From positions 997,001 through 1,061,000 of the forward strand of contig OY997594.1 in the NCBI GenBank assembly GCA_963921825.1: 64,000 nucleotides of DNA, in the 5' to 3' direction. Shown here piece by piece: positions 1-11,809 of the stretch; the first letter of the stretch is position 1; each line of letters opens with the position of its first letter. The stretch comes from Erodium maritimum. Its lineage: Eukaryota; Streptophyta; Magnoliopsida; Geraniales; Geraniaceae. The position numbers were made by a program, and so were the translations under genes. A model generated the notes under the pieces. That model searched no databases. It saw nothing but the letters and a program-made list of their open reading frames with translations, and had not been told where the DNA came from.

Positions 1-340
1 GCCAGTTCAGTAAATTGTTGTGTCCGTTATATGATAGTTCACGTCCAATCTGTACATACCTTAAAGATAATGAAAATTCTCTGAGATTAATGGCTGTTGA
101 TGCTGCTACATCTCATCAGGTGTGAGTCATTATCTGTTCATATCAAAGGCTTGTTAATGCGTAACTCATCTGTTGTTTTTATCGCAACAATTTTCTTGTC
201 AGGCATGTAAGTTAATTGTATTGTTAGTTACCTGGATGTGACTTCATATTTCCCCAATTATTTTAGCAATGAGCAATTGCATCTCTATACGTATTCATTG
301 GTGAAATTGCAGCCAATAATATTTCATAATGTTGATGCAG
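1..340 (+). other. Intron-like sequence with an unexplained 39-codon open stretch
   Basis: This precedes the first recognisable BAR exon and should be intron of that gene. Positions 3-119 are open in one frame and end at CAG followed by GTGTGAG, a good donor. Positions 206-244 could continue in phase to a stop. The translation resembles nothing in the BAR family, so it may be chance or a captured fragment. Confidence 0.3.
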
Positions 341-3300
341 GAGATGAAGCGGCAATGCGATGAAAAAAGGTTTATAATCATTCATTATAAATTATAGGGA
401 TAATTTCACTTAGATATGCCTAACTATCCATGATTTTCACCTGGCTACACCTAACTATTTTTTTTCATCTGGGAGATACCATAACTTTCCAAAATTTTCA
501 CTTTACGACCTTTTGGACGCACATGTGACATGACAATATTTTCCCAAAAGTGACATAAATGTCTTTATACACATTGTTAGTTCTCCCTCAATTTCACTTT
601 CTATCATTATTGGGATTTTATGTTTTTCATTTTTGGGAAAACAAGGTCACGTGCATGGCACATAACCATTTTTTCTGTCCAAAAACTACGAAAAGGTAGT
701 AAAGTGAAATTTTTGGAAAGTTAGAGTATCTCCTAGACGAAAAAAATAGTTAGGTGTAATTAGGTGTAGCTATGTCAAATTTTCCCTAAATTATATAACT
801 TGTATATTACTGTCTTCTCATTTGCACACATGCTTTGCAGAGATGTATACGAATATATGATCCAAAGACAAAAAGAAAAAGGGAGATCAAGAAATGGAAA
901 TGTGGAGACGTTTACTAAGCATCAGATACAGGCAGCTCATGAAGAGTATGACGAGGAGGCAACTTTATTTGTATTTCGTATGAAATCTTTGAAGCAAGGC
1001 CAATCCCGAAGCCTTCTTACACAGGCAGCTCGTCACCATGCTGCTCAGGTTTTCTTAATCTATTCCCTGCTTATTCTCGTACTATGAGATAATTACAAGA
1101 ACTTGTGTGAGACGATGCATGTTTGGAAAATACTATCGGTGAACTATTTTTTTATTGCAAAAAACAACCACCAACTATTTTGTGTCTGCAAATCCATTAT
1201 CTTCGACGGAAGTAAGTCATAAGGCTTTTTTTGGAAATGACAGTTTTTCCCTTTACATTACACATGTTTTGCAATTCGTAACCCTCATGCATGCGTGTTT
1301 TGCAATTTGGAACCCTTACGTATACACTTTTGCATGATTACTTTGAACTTTTTGCAAAAAAAATCAACCCTCTTAGTGGATTTGCAGACGATAATGGTTG
1401 GGGGTGTTTTTTTGTTGCAAAACACACATAGTTCACCGCAAGTTTTTGCAATTATCCCTAATACTATCTCTATTTTACTTTGAAAAATCACTTACATGTT
1501 TCTTTTTCTTGTTGAGAACAGTTGTGCTTCTTTAAAAAAGCTCTTAAATCTGTTGAAGCTGTAGAGCCACATGTGAAATGGATCTCTGAACAGGAACACA
1601 TTGAGTACCAATTTAGTGGATTGGAAGATGAATTTAGTGACAATAGTGAAGACGATGATGAGTACGAGGATTATGATGATGAAAATGATGGTAGAAATGA
1701 AGTTGATGCACATGATGCTGGTGAGTTGAGTTTTGACTATGGCCAAAATGATCAGGAGCATGATGTGGTTTCTACATCACAAGACTCTATGGAGGTAAAT
1801 TTTTTTACCCTTTCTTCCTTAACTGAAATTGATTTAAGCTAAAGTTAACCTAAGATACATGTATGACTTTAACAGAGGAGATAAAAATATCATTAGATAA
1901 GAATCATAAGATGAGGGGTGGTGCAAAAAAGTAAGCATATGTTTTACACAAGTGCAGATAATCTGATCCCTGCTTAAATACATTACTTATAGTACAATTT
2001 TTTTATTCCTGCATCATTTTATTCGTTACTGTTTTGGATAGAGACCATATCTTTGGTGTAGAGATTATAGTGCATTTCTCTGTCATTTTAATTTGTTATA
2101 TGTCGTATTATACAGTTGGACCAGGTGGACATCACATTTCCCCATGTTTCAACTGCGGAAGCATCAAAGGTAAAAAAATTGTTGTCTTAGTTATGATACA
2201 ATCACTGTGAATATGGTTATCAATATTGGATTTGGCTGTTTAATTGAACTTTTGGACATTAGTTAGAGACAACTCCATTAAAGCACTCCCTTTATTAAGG
2301 CAAACTAGATTCGCTGACCTTTTTTTATATATAAAAAGACAGTCACCTTTCATTTATTAAAAAAAAACAATGGTTTATGCTAAATCGTACTGACGCCATC
2401 AGTTTTTTTGTTGTTGCAAAAACTAACCTTCACCTTCGTTTTTAGGGGGGTTGTTTTTGAGAAAAACTTTGCAAAGGTGAAGGTTAGTTTCTGCAAGAAC
2501 TAACTAGGTTGTCTTAATAAAAGTTGAAATGGGTTGTGCTATTGGGTTTTTTAACTATTAAACACATTAGTTTCAGCTTTCTGTCATCTATATGTTCTTG
2601 ATTTTGTTATGAACAATCTCTAAATCCAACATACTTGTTCTGCCTAAAAACCCAGTCTTCTTTTGTTTATTATCCGACTTGTAAAATGCAACAAACATGC
2701 ATTTTGCAGAGCATATGCGTTTTTTTTATTCTGTATGATATATTCTACTTTTTATTCTAATAAAAATTCATGCTTCTGTATTTGCAGCACAATGCAGATA
2801 GAGGCGATCGAGACCCGTTTTCAAACAAAGTTCTGAAACTGAGCATGTCTGCTCCACTATACGCCGAGAAGAACCCAGATATTGCTGAAAGAGCAAGAGA
2901 GGTGCAACGAACACCTCGTAAATTTCACTCATACGTCCTCCCAACACCAGAAGACACAAAGACTCCCAGTCCACTTCCTCAGACAAACCATCCTTGGCAT
3001 TCTTCGCCACTGGAGCCAAAGAAACACGAAAACAACGAGAAACCCTCCAGACAAACAGTCCTGAATGCCCAGTCACTACTCAAAGAAAGAAATAACAATG
3101 CTTCATCTCCCAGACTCAATCAACATGGTACAACCGATACAAAGAAGTATAGTAAACAGTCGTTTTCTGGGCCAATATCGAGTAAAGCTGTGCATAATTC
3201 GCCTCCCCAGATGTTTTCTGGGCCTCTCCCGAATCCAAAGTCTCAGTCACTGTCTCCTCCGAAGGTATCTCCATCTTTTTCTCCTACTTTTCTGTCCTCG

Positions 3301-4485
3301 CCTGAAATAAGTGAGCTTCATGAGCTTCCTAGGCCTCCTAGTTCAACTGGTTATTCTGCCCCCTTAGCGTTCAGAGCTCAAGAGCATTCCAGTACTAGTA
3401 AATCAACGGCTTCTAATGCTGCATCTCCATTGCCAAAGCCACCCCAGGCTCTGCCTCGGAGTTTCTCCATTCCTTCAAGAGGTTCTAGGGTGAGTGTCTT
3501 GAATGTGTCCCGGCCGGTGGAAGCTCCCCGGAGATCAGACATGGTTGAACTTGTTTCTCCACCTCCTTTGATACTACCGTCCTTACCCTACGTCAAGACA
3601 TTGACTGATTCTGTGATCGGAGGGCAGGCCACGAGGAATGCAGGTAACTTATGAACTAGCTCAGTGCTTTACTTTCCTTCTTCCTTTAACTATAGAGAAT
3701 GATTATTTGATTTAAATGCATTATTTCACATAAAAAGGAGATATACGATAGTGAATATTGACTGAGCAAAGGCAAAGTTTACATAGAGTTTTTTTTTCTA
3801 TCGGTTAGGTGTATCAAGATTTGGGTTTCGTACGTGGAAACAAGGGAGCACCAAATTTGTGTTTCTTATTAGATATAAGATTGACGATAACCCCACCTTA
3901 AAAAAGAGGAGAGACGCTCAACAAGAGTTAGAATATTAGATGATAGAGGCCGAACATGAGTTAGATGGAAATAGATGATAAAAGTGGGGAGATACCGTTA
4001 AATTAGACTTGAACCCTGATCTTAAGGACCCTAGTTCAAGTGCTTGACTAGCAATCACCGATACATTTTTGTTAGGTTACCTAGTTAAATAGTGACTCAA
4101 GTCACGCCATGGTAGACAACCTTTTTTGCACAAACTAACGACAAAATACCATTAATTTGCATCCGTTCCAACTCTGTCAAATTTGGACACGAATGGTTCG
4201 AAACGCCGGGACAATTTTTCCAAAACCACCCCCCTACTATCTGTGTTTTGCAAAAACTAATGGTCAGTAAATGCAAAAAAAAAATGCGTGCAAATTTAAC
4301 AGTTATAAAAGTTGCAAATCAAAATATTCTCTTTAATTTGTGCAAAAGAAGGTCGCCCGCAGCATAGAGTTACATGCATAAGTGCGTCGTTTTTTTTTCT
4401 TTTCTCTAGCAATGCTATCCAGTGTAGATCACAATCTATTTATTTTGGAAGTGATCCACATTTGATGTCTGCAGGAACTGAATGA
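341..4485 (+). CDS. BAR-domain hydroxyproline-rich protein, At2g33490-like (5' part lies before the window)
   Basis: Exons read: 341-369, 841-1048, 1522-1794, 2116-2169, 2788-3643, 4475-4485, all with AG/GT borders and consistent phase, giving 476 visible residues. The first three exons encode the end of the BAR (membrane-curvature coiled-coil) region, with the family signatures MKRQCDEKR, LKSLKQGQSRSLLTQAARHH and CFFKKALKSVEAVEPHVK. An acidic stretch rich in D and E follows. The large fifth exon is a Ser/Pro-rich, probably disordered tail, as in the Arabidopsis protein. The last exon adds only Thr-Glu and the stop. If the last intron is retained, the frame stops almost at once after Gly-Asn-Leu, so both forms give nearly the same C terminus. 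The N-terminal BAR half, about 150 residues in the homologue, is upstream of base 1. A role at membranes is inferred from the family. Identification is by remembered similarity and is firm for the BAR part. Confidence 0.85.
397..786. mobile_element. Mutator-like foldback MITE (390 bp) in an intron
   Basis: The ends are long inverted repeats of about 90 bp: GGGATAATTTCACTTAGATA on the left, and on the right a sequence ending TTTCCC whose reverse complement matches it. It is flanked by perfect 9-bp direct repeats TAAATTATA at 388-396 and 787-795. A 9-bp target duplication with long inverted repeats is the Mutator/MULE signature. There is no coding capacity. It makes up 390 of the 471 bp of the intron between exons 341-369 and 841-1048. 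Confidence 0.85.
1086..1458. mobile_element. Mutator-like MITE, family A, copy 1
   Basis: Terminal inverted repeats are built on GATAATTGCAA and CGGTGAACTA. The interior resembles copies at 15946-16276 and 37387-37775, with a shared GCAATTTGGAACCCTTA-type core and TCTGCAAATCC near both ends. The flanks TCGTACTAT (1077-1085) and TAATACTAT (1459-1467) agree at 7 of 9 bases, suggesting an aged 9-bp target duplication. It fills most of the 473-bp intron 1049-1521. Confidence 0.75.
3811..4065 (-). mobile_element. tRNA-derived SINE, family 1, minus orientation
   Basis: Read on the minus strand, a head with GATCAGGGTTCAAGTC (a B-box-like Pol III element) leads to a body ending AAACCCAAATCTTGATACA. 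The same head and tail occur in plus orientation at about 23345-23526, so this is a dispersed family. It lies in the last intron of the BAR-protein gene. The 5' boundary is approximate. Confidence 0.5.
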
Positions 4486-4874
4486 TGGGGCGAGAGTTTT
4501 TTTCAAGTTGAAGCTTCAGAGCCAAGAACGCAGGTTCGTATCAATACCGAAAATTGGAGATGGTGAGAAGATGAAGTTCCACACCATCGTATGTACAGGT
4601 TCATGTTCTGTAAGTATTTATCCTTTTTCGTCTGCGATGATCTTGTTATTTAGCCTTTTTTTACTTGTATGACTACAAACCAGCATTGATTTGCTCAGTG
4701 ATTGCCCTTCAGTTCTGTTAGAATTTCTGGAATTTTGCGTTTTCGACGAGTCAATGGTTTTCATCTTTTTTAGGATAGGATTTTAACTTTAGACAAGTTC
4801 AAGACTTGAGCACTTGACTCAGAACAAACAAATTTTGTGTAGAGTTCCTTGAGCTCTAGACCATCCCTTAGACA

Positions 4875-5150
4875 TTCTACAGTGGGGGCCGGGCCAGTTT
4901 CAATACCGTCGATTCAGTGAAATTTGGGGTAGGATTTTGACGAAAATGGGCAAATGTCAGGAAAATAATCGTTGATGAAGGAGACAGAGAAGAGAAAGAA
5001 GAAAAAATAGGAGACAGATAGAGAGAGAGCATAGAGGAATAGACCTCGACGTATTTGTCGACCGTCGATAGAGAATCGGAGAGAGAAATGACAACGTCAG
5101 CTTTTCGTGGTCGAGTCAACGGTATTTTTGAAGGAGAAAGAGCAAGAGTC
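4875..5150. mobile_element. Truncated copy of the GA-rich Tourist-like family
   Basis: It begins inside the family at ATTCTACAGTGG, shared with the copy at 6670-6983, and continues through a purine-rich GAGAGA section. It then reaches a TCGACG/GGAGAATCGG-type section shared with the copy at 8390-8758. No complete terminal repeats or target duplication are visible. Confidence 0.45.
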
Positions 5151-6669
5151 AACACCATTACTAAATTAAAACTCACCCCAAAAAAAAATGTTCCTTTACT
5201 CTAAGGTGAAACTAAATCTATTGATGTTGAGGTGAAGGATGAAAAAGCTGGAAAAAGGAATAGCATCGGCCGTAAAACAGCCGCCCGACCCGCCCAGAAC
5301 TTGCCAGAGCACGCCTCTCTGGCTCTCTATCTCTCACACACAATACATTAAAACAGCTTCTTTATCTCAGCTTTTAGCTGAACATAAATTAAAACTTTAC
5401 ATTTGCACTTTTAACTATTGATCCAATAAATGACCCACATTTTGTTCCACAATATTCTCTTCATCAATAGTAGATTGAGTTCATGCTCCTCTTATCTCAC
5501 GACGACGATGACCCGATCCATTATGCACTAGCCTCTACGTCATGTTTCTTATTTGGCCTGACAATCAGTTCTGTTCCTGTCGTCCGTCGGAGCATCGCAA
5601 TCTGAGTCATGCTCCTATTTATTTACCGTGCTCACTCGGTCAGTCCCGTGCCTTTGGCCCAAGCGAAACAGATCTGTATTGTCGACACCGCCCATCTCCC
5701 CCTCAATCCGATCCCAGCCCTCGACCATCGAAAGCTGACTGCAAGTTCTTCAATTTCATCGTTGTTGTTTTTATGTTATTTTGTTGTTTCGTTTTTTGTA
5801 AGTCTCATCTATCGGAACTCATAGTTAAAGATTTGTCTTTGATCGGCGTGTCTCTGTTGGATGTGGTTGTTGTTTTTAGTGGCGTGATCGGTTGGGCTTT
5901 TTTTATCAATAACCTTTTTCGGAACGTCGATAAAAAGAATTGACCTTATCGTTGGTTGTCTAGGCGCTACGTCGTCCTGTTTCGAAATTTATCATTTCAT
6001 TGGACATCCCTTGGTTTTTCGAGGTCAATCGATGGATGCATTTATATAATGGGTAAGGTTTGTTATGTTTATTACATCTTTATTTCAAAAAAAAAAACAA
6101 TAGATCGAGTTCCTATTTTCTTTAAAAAAAAAACAGTAAATTGAGCTCCACCTATATAGGCTATAACACTACACTATATAGTCATTAAAAACATGTGTAC
6201 ATACATATTTTGGATCTACTAATTCACCCACGTGGAACTATCCATCTCATTTTTGCATTGAACACAATTGATAAACTTTAATTAGCTATAGCTTAGGTCA
6301 CAGCACAACATGAGCAGGCAAGACGAGTTTAGCTTTATGGTAATTTGATCAATAAACAGTTTTACCTTTGTTTCTCAAATGTATACTACCAATGTAAAGG
6401 GTTATCTTATTGTTATCTTTCATTCATCAACAAAAACACTTGAATTCACAAGTATATTCATAAACAGATAGTTCTCTAGGATTTAAATCAATATCGCGAA
6501 TGATGATGATCTTCTCAATTAATTATATTACTAATCTTTTATTAGGTAAAATAAACAAAATAATTCATAGATATATGTCTAGTACAAGTCTAAGTTTTTT
6601 AATGTATAAATCCATTAATTAAACCATATTTCTATAAAAGAAACATGTTACTTCATTACCCATTTCTAA

Positions 6670-6983
6670 GACCGTCCATAATGGAGATGAATCAGCATAT
6701 CGATTCGGTATCAAAACTTGCTAAAAAAATTAGGGTCGGATTTATGGATTCTACAGTGGAGGATCGGATTACGTGAGTCGAATCTACACGTGTAAGGAGA
6801 AGATTCGTTAAAAGAGGAAGGAAGAATACAAATAAGAGAGAGACAAAGAGAAGAGAGAATCGATGTCGATGAATATACAAACTTAAAAAACGTCGAATCG
6901 ATGGGAGAGAGAAAATTAAAACTGAAACGTTAACAAATTCTTTTTTTCCTCATTTTCAACTATTACCTTCATTCTAAAAGGTC
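6670..6983. mobile_element. Tourist-like MITE (PIF/Harbinger type), GA-rich family
   Basis: It starts GACCGTCCATAATGGAGA and ends AAAAGGTC, with TAA on both sides (6667-6669 and 6984-6986). The interior is GA-rich and resembles 8390-8758. The right terminal repeat is degraded. Confidence 0.55.
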
Positions 6984-7542
6984 TAAAACCAAAACTACCC
7001 TTGGTGAGATAGAAATAGGATCTAATATCTAATCCAACACAAAAATGAGGAGACAAACAGGTGATGTCTGATGAGTGCATGTTTCAATGTCATGGCTTGT
7101 GGTCCATGATGACATGCCCTCTGACCTCACCAACAAGACCCTCAGCTGCTAGAAATTAACCATCATTATTACACTTGTTTGCTACATGCCTTACATAATG
7201 TTTCCTTCTCCAACAATATCTAGTCAACGCATGGCATTGAAAAGAGTTGTAAACATCAAAACTCATATTCACCCTATGGACATGATGGGATTAGATTTCA
7301 TGAGTTCCAACTATTATGTAAGATTTACAAACTAGTTATCTATCAACAATTTTTTTTTTAAAAATCAATGTTTAATTATCTAATTTGTGGAGATATTGAA
7401 TTGAATTTTTTAGATAAGGATTCATGTTGGGTTAGATATTTTTTATTCAAAAATAAATAATATATTAAAAATAGCATGGATCTTGAGAAAAAATCACAAA
7501 CGAACAACAAATTATAACATAAAATACCAAAAAACTCAAATA

Positions 7543-7737
7543 TAAAATAAACAAATAATCAATTGTATCATCTAGATTAGATGAATCAACTCATCCAAAA
7601 CTTCAATCATCGAACCACTAGACAATGTTAAAGAAACAGAAGAACCCAAAACAAAATAAACAGATAATCGATCGTATCATCTAGATCAAATGAGTCAACT
7701 TATCCAAAACTTCAAACATCGAACCATTGGACAGTGT
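7543..7737. repeat. Two direct copies of an about 85-bp AT-rich unit
   Basis: The segment starting AAAATAAACAAATAATC recurs about 111 bp downstream from 7653. Both copies carry a TATCATCTAGAT motif followed by CATCCAAAACTTC-type sequence, with scattered differences. Function unknown. Confidence 0.6.
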
Positions 7738-8389
7738 CACAAGAAACTATTAAAAGTAAACTTTGTAGTCTAATAAAAAAACCTAAGCAAAACCCGTATC
7801 ACCACCAACCAAAGATAATATAATCTTATATATAATACTTGAACAAACACTCACTCGATATGATAAAAAGGAAAAAAAAAGACAAGACAGATCAAGTTTA
7901 AATTTTCGCAACGATACTTTCGTTGCATTTAACATTTTTCTTTTCAATTCTTGTTGGACATTTTTTCAACGGAATGGATGTCAAATCTTAATATACTGTT
8001 GATCAACAGTATTATTTGAAACCATATCTAATTTACTATTGACCAATGAATATACTGATTAAATGGCCATGACAGGACAAAACAAGAGACAAGACTCATT
8101 GAGAAGCCAAACATGCTCATAAGTAACAGAGTCACTACGTCACAGAAGAGGCAAAAAAGCAAAAGGAATCGAAAAAAAAGAGAAGGAATGGAGAGATTAC
8201 TCGGTTGGTTTGTCGAAGGTATCTCCGACAACAAGTACAGAACAAGCCGTCTTTTCAAATAAAACACCAAACTCTACTCTCTCTCTCTCTAACGTCTGTG
8301 TTTCATGTCCCCATATCCATGGCATCTTCAGCCGACTTTCTCCTTCACGGTCTATCTTTGGAGTTATCTATTAATTTAGACTTTTTTTA

Positions 8390-8758
8390 GGCCCTCCACA
8401 ATAGAAGCTATTCAAGATATTGATTCGACGTCGGAAAAACTAAAAAAAATTAGAGTCGGATTTAGTGGATTCTGTAATAAAAGGTCGGGTTCAGCGAGTC
8501 GAATTTACAAGTGTAATGAGAAGATTAGTTGAGAGACAAGAGAGGAAAAAAAAAGAGGAGAAAAAAAACAGCGAGGAAGGATAGAGACAGAAAGAAGAGC
8601 GAGTTGGAAGAGAGAGATTCGACGTCGATGAATTTGTAAACTCGGGACGGAGAATCGGGAGAAGAGAGAAAATCGATGACGACACGTCAACTTTTCCTTT
8701 TCTTTTGTTCCTTTCAACGCCGAATCGACGTTTGGATTCGATATCATTGTGGAAGGTC
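8390..8758. mobile_element. Tourist-like MITE (PIF/Harbinger type), intact ends
   Basis: The ends GGCCCTCCACAAT and, inverted, GACCTTCCACAAT form terminal repeats. TTA flanks both sides (8387-8389, 8759-8761), the PIF/Harbinger target duplication. The 369-bp interior is GA-rich and holds symmetric GATTCGACGTCG / CGAATCGACGTTTGGATTCG sub-terminal sequence. It is the best-preserved member of its family here. Confidence 0.75.
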
Positions 8759-9886
8759 TTAGACATATTGGACTAGGATTAAAATTTGAGTATGTACATA
8801 AATAAATGCGGACTATAGACGATAAAACTCTAAAACAAATTTACAGTCGAACCAAAATTTTGTGTTTCGATCGACGCATATCACAAGTAACGCTACAAGA
8901 AGAGAAAAGATGAAGATAAAATATACGGTAAGTCATTGATAATATTTTGTCTACTACTCTTTAGCTAGAACAATGATAATAAGGGTGAATTGAATGAACA
9001 AATTGTGGGGATAATGTGTCTCTAACAATTTAGCCGATTCACTTTTCCCTGGGATGAGTAATTTCATTATCCCCTTGAAACGGTCGATAAATCTAATTCC
9101 TCTATCTTACGCTGAATTGTCACACAACAAGTGACTATTCTTTTTAGATTCATCTAACTAACGCCTCCCACATTGTGAGAAACTAGACATATAGAGCGCT
9201 AATAGTCTCCGTTTAACTAATTTTATTGTAGAAACTTGTATAGACTTATGAACTTGGGATCATGATGAGACCAGATTCTCAAGAACGGTATTTCTAAAAC
9301 ATTTCCTCCTCATTTTTGGTTGAGTCCTTTTTAGTGTTTTATATCCTTACAAAAATAAAACTCTCACTCACATAAATAGTCGTCCTAAACTCGAGATATA
9401 TTTAAATAATTACAAATAATAATAAATAAATAATTCGTTCTAGTATTCATGGTAAACCTTAAATCTTCCACAGTGGGTCTTCTGCACGTCGAATAGGAGG
9501 CCTTGATTCGGAAACTTTTTGGGAAAAAGCCCCAAAAGTCACGATTCGTGAGTTTCGACCCCGAAGAGACTCTAGGGATTCGTCGACCGTCTATCGCGTT
9601 TATTATTCGATTCTCATAGAGAATCGTCACGTGACATTAAATAATTTAAATATATTCTCAATTCATCCCATCCCACGAATCGGGTCCATCTTTTCCCTAT
9701 TTTTCGTCTCATTAGATCGTGGATAGTCTTCTTTCATTGTCTTTAGAGCATGAACAACGGGCCGGCCCTCGCTCCTCAATCGCGGGCCGGGCTCGCAGAC
9801 TCGCTCCTCGCTCCTAGGCCCACGCTGGCCCAATCTCGGGCCGACACCTGGCCATGCGCGCGACTTTTTTTTTTTTTTAAAACAAA

Positions 9887-9970
9887 ATTTTTTGTCAATT
9901 GTGGGATTTGAACCCCCAACCTCAAGGTGAAAAGCCATGTGGTTCTACCACTGAGCTAGATGAGTTTTTG
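9887..9970 (-). mobile_element. tRNA-like SINE head (degenerate tRNA)
   Basis: On the minus strand there is an A-box-like TAGCTCAGTGGTAGA, an anticodon-arm-like section with loop CTTTTCA, and a B-box GGTTCAAATCC. The 5' and 3' acceptor strands do not pair, and the T stem has a mismatch. An A-run of about 13 follows at about 9868-9880. This fits a short tRNA-derived SINE or tRNA pseudogene better than a working tRNA. Confidence 0.5.
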
Positions 9971-10458
9971 TTACTATGTTTAATTATAATGTATATGGTA
10001 TATTTTTAATTTTGGAGTGAAATACATATTAAAATTTAAAATCAAATATTCTTTTTAATAGATTATATATCATATAATTTAGTGTTGGATGATATTTCAA
10101 ATAAAATAACATATTTATGTAATATGTATTTAACCATATTATCATTTTTGTGTGTATTTATATCCGATCCGATTAAAAAAAATCGTTATATCAACTACTA
10201 TGAATATTACATAGTTGACCATATTTTATTGATTTCTTTGCCATTATTAAAAAGTTAATTTTTATTCGTGTTAAATTTATTTATGAATTATTTATTGTCA
10301 TTAATTATTTATTTCCAAATTTGTTTAAATTATAAATATTTTAAACGGTTTCTGATAACGAATTAAATAAAACAGGAAAATATCAACTAATAATCCAGTC
10401 AGCACTGTTCTGCACTCCCAGAACCTCAAGGTCCTTTCTGTTGCAAAACACCCACTTT

Positions 10459-10570
10459 TCTGCACTCCCACTCCCTGACTTTTGTCTAGTCAGCACAAGG
10501 TCTGCACTCCCACTCCCTGACTTTTGTCCAGTCAGCACAAGGTCTGCACTCCCACTCGCTGACCAAGGTC
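10459..10570. repeat. 42-bp tandem repeat upstream of the glutaredoxin gene
   Basis: There are two full units (10459-10500, 10501-10542) and a partial third. Each starts TCTGCACTCCCACTCCCTGA and contains TAGTCAGCACAAGG or CAGTCAGCACAAGG. A diverged part-copy lies at 10396-10440. It sits 355-470 bp upstream of the start codon of the glutaredoxin, in the likely promoter. Confidence 0.85.
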
Positions 10571-10804
10571 CTTTCTGTTGTACATGCTGTTATTATCCGG
10601 TCAACCACAATTAGTGAGAGCAAACGTTATTAATCCTTTTAACACTCTCCTCACCCTCATCCCATTTTCTAAAGCATATTTCCACGAGCTCCATCACCTC
10701 GCACGCCTCACGACAACATCAGACAAACCTCCCCCAAACTCCAAAATTACTCTTATACCCCTCCCCCGACCCATCACCTCACTCGTGAGTCCAAATCTCA
10801 CACT

Positions 10805-10815
10805 CCCTATAAAAC
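10805..10815 (+). promoter_or_regulatory. TATA box of the glutaredoxin gene
   Basis: CCTATAAAAC lies about 115 bp before the start codon, giving a 5' UTR of plausible length. Upstream DNA is rich in C and T. Confidence 0.6.
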
Positions 10816-10924
10816 CCCTCCACCCTCCATCACCTTCTCACACTATCCTCACCATCTCTCGAACACCTGGTGTGCTCTCTTAATCAAGTCCACGTTATCC
10901 GCTGCTAACGACCACACATTAGTT

Positions 10925-11305
10925 ATGCAATACCAATCGGAGTCATGGGGCTACTACCTGCCGGCGGCGAGGACGATGGCGGCGGACCCGCTGGAGAGGG
11001 TGGCGCGGCTGGCGTCGGAGAGCGCGGTGGTGATATTCAGCGTCAGCAGCTGCTGCATGTGCCACGCCGTCAAGCGGCTGTTCTCCGGCATGGGGGTGAG
11101 CCCGACGGTGCACGAGCTCGACGAGGACCTCGCCGGCGGGAGGGACATCGAGAGGGCGCTCGTGAGGCTCGTCGGAGACTCGCCGGCGGTGCCGGTGGTG
11201 TTCGTCGGAGGGAAGCTGATAGGGTCTATGGATAGGGTCATGGGGGCCCACATTAACGGCACCTTGGTGCCGTTACTGAAGGAGGCTGGTGCTCTCTGGC
11301 TATAG
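10925..11305 (+). CDS. ROXY1: CC-type glutaredoxin, ROXY1/ROXY2-like
   Basis: A 126-residue single-exon gene. The active site CCMC is at residues 43-46, within [16 protein letters not shown], and the C terminus ends ALWL (123-126), the motif ROXY proteins use to contact TGA bZIP factors and [28 protein letters not shown] is split around the conserved glutathione-binding cis-proline and GG. The upstream ATG at 10925 is chosen because it gives the ROXY-typical N terminus MQYQSESWG; the second Met (residue 18) would lose it. The family acts as nuclear thiol adaptors that tune TGA factors in floral and meristem development. The coding region is strikingly GC-rich against AT-rich flanks, as in many intronless ROXY genes. 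ROXY1 and ROXY2 cannot be told apart here. Confidence 0.92.
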   Translation: MQYQSESWGYYLPAARTMAADPLERVARLASESAVVIFSVSSCCMCHAVKRLFSGMGVSPTVHELDEDLAGGRDIERALVRLVGDSPAVPVVFVGGKLIGSMDRVMGAHINGTLVPLLKEAGALWL

Positions 11306-11574
11306 AGACTGATTACATGACTGTTTATTAATTAGTGGAGATTTTTACAATACAGTGTCTAGTGAAGGAGTTTTAGGATGGAGCAGTGGGAGTTTGTTTG
11401 TTGATTTTCTTTCCTTCTCCATTTTTTGTCCTGTCTTTAGAAGTCTTTATACATAATGTTGAGTTTCTCTGATTGATCTTTTACAGTTACCAATTGAGAC
11501 TAGTGCAAGTTCTCCACAACACATGACATTCTTAAATATGTATTGTTTCATATGTTCCGATTAATAATCACTAA

Positions 11575-11809
11575 GGGCATCCATACAGCCGGTTGGTGAC
11601 GGGGAGAATAAAAAATTATCTTTGTTGACTTATAGTTAACTCTCCCAACCAGTATGCTACAATGCTAACCCTTTTTGTTGTCTTATGTTAATCTCTTTTG
11701 TTCATATTTTTGCTCCCAGTCAGCACTCCCCGCCAGCAACCTCCCAGCCAGCTCCTCGTCGGCGATTACTCCCCGCCAGCACCTCTCTGTCCACGACTGT
11801 GGATGGCCT
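11575..11809. mobile_element. Tourist-like MITE (235 bp), CCCGCCAGC family
   Basis: The ends GGGCATCCATACAGCC and, inverted, AGGCCATCCACAGTC are flanked by TAA on both sides (11572-11574, 11810-11812). The interior carries CTCCCCGCCAGCA motifs shared, inverted, with the element at 45373-45666. Confidence 0.7.

Larger units (their letters stand above)
4486..10390. other. Gene-poor interval with degraded repeats
   Basis: After the stop of the BAR-protein gene and a likely 3' UTR to about 4615, I see no convincing gene for almost 6 kb. Open frames such as 5542-5943 lack domain features and are AT-biased. The interval holds three copies of a GA-rich Tourist-like family, a direct repeat near 7.5-7.7 kb, a GC-rich patch at 9746-9870 and a tRNA-like SINE remnant. 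Confidence 0.6.

Noticed and set aside
5542..5943. 133-residue open frame with a hydrophobic C-terminal half
   Set aside because: No start context, no recognisable domain, atypical composition, and the hydrophobic run comes from T-rich low-complexity DNA.
7440..7760. CRISPR-like array of repeats
   Set aside because: Only two diverged direct copies without short spacers, in a plant nuclear context.
9887..9970. Functional tRNA-Lys(UUU) gene
   Set aside because: The arms look tRNA-like, but the acceptor strands do not pair and the T stem has a mismatch. An A-run follows as in a SINE.
10943..11251. Long open frames on the opposite strand and in other frames across the glutaredoxin
   Set aside because: They are by-products of the GC-rich coding strand. 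The CCMC/ALWL frame is clearly the real one.
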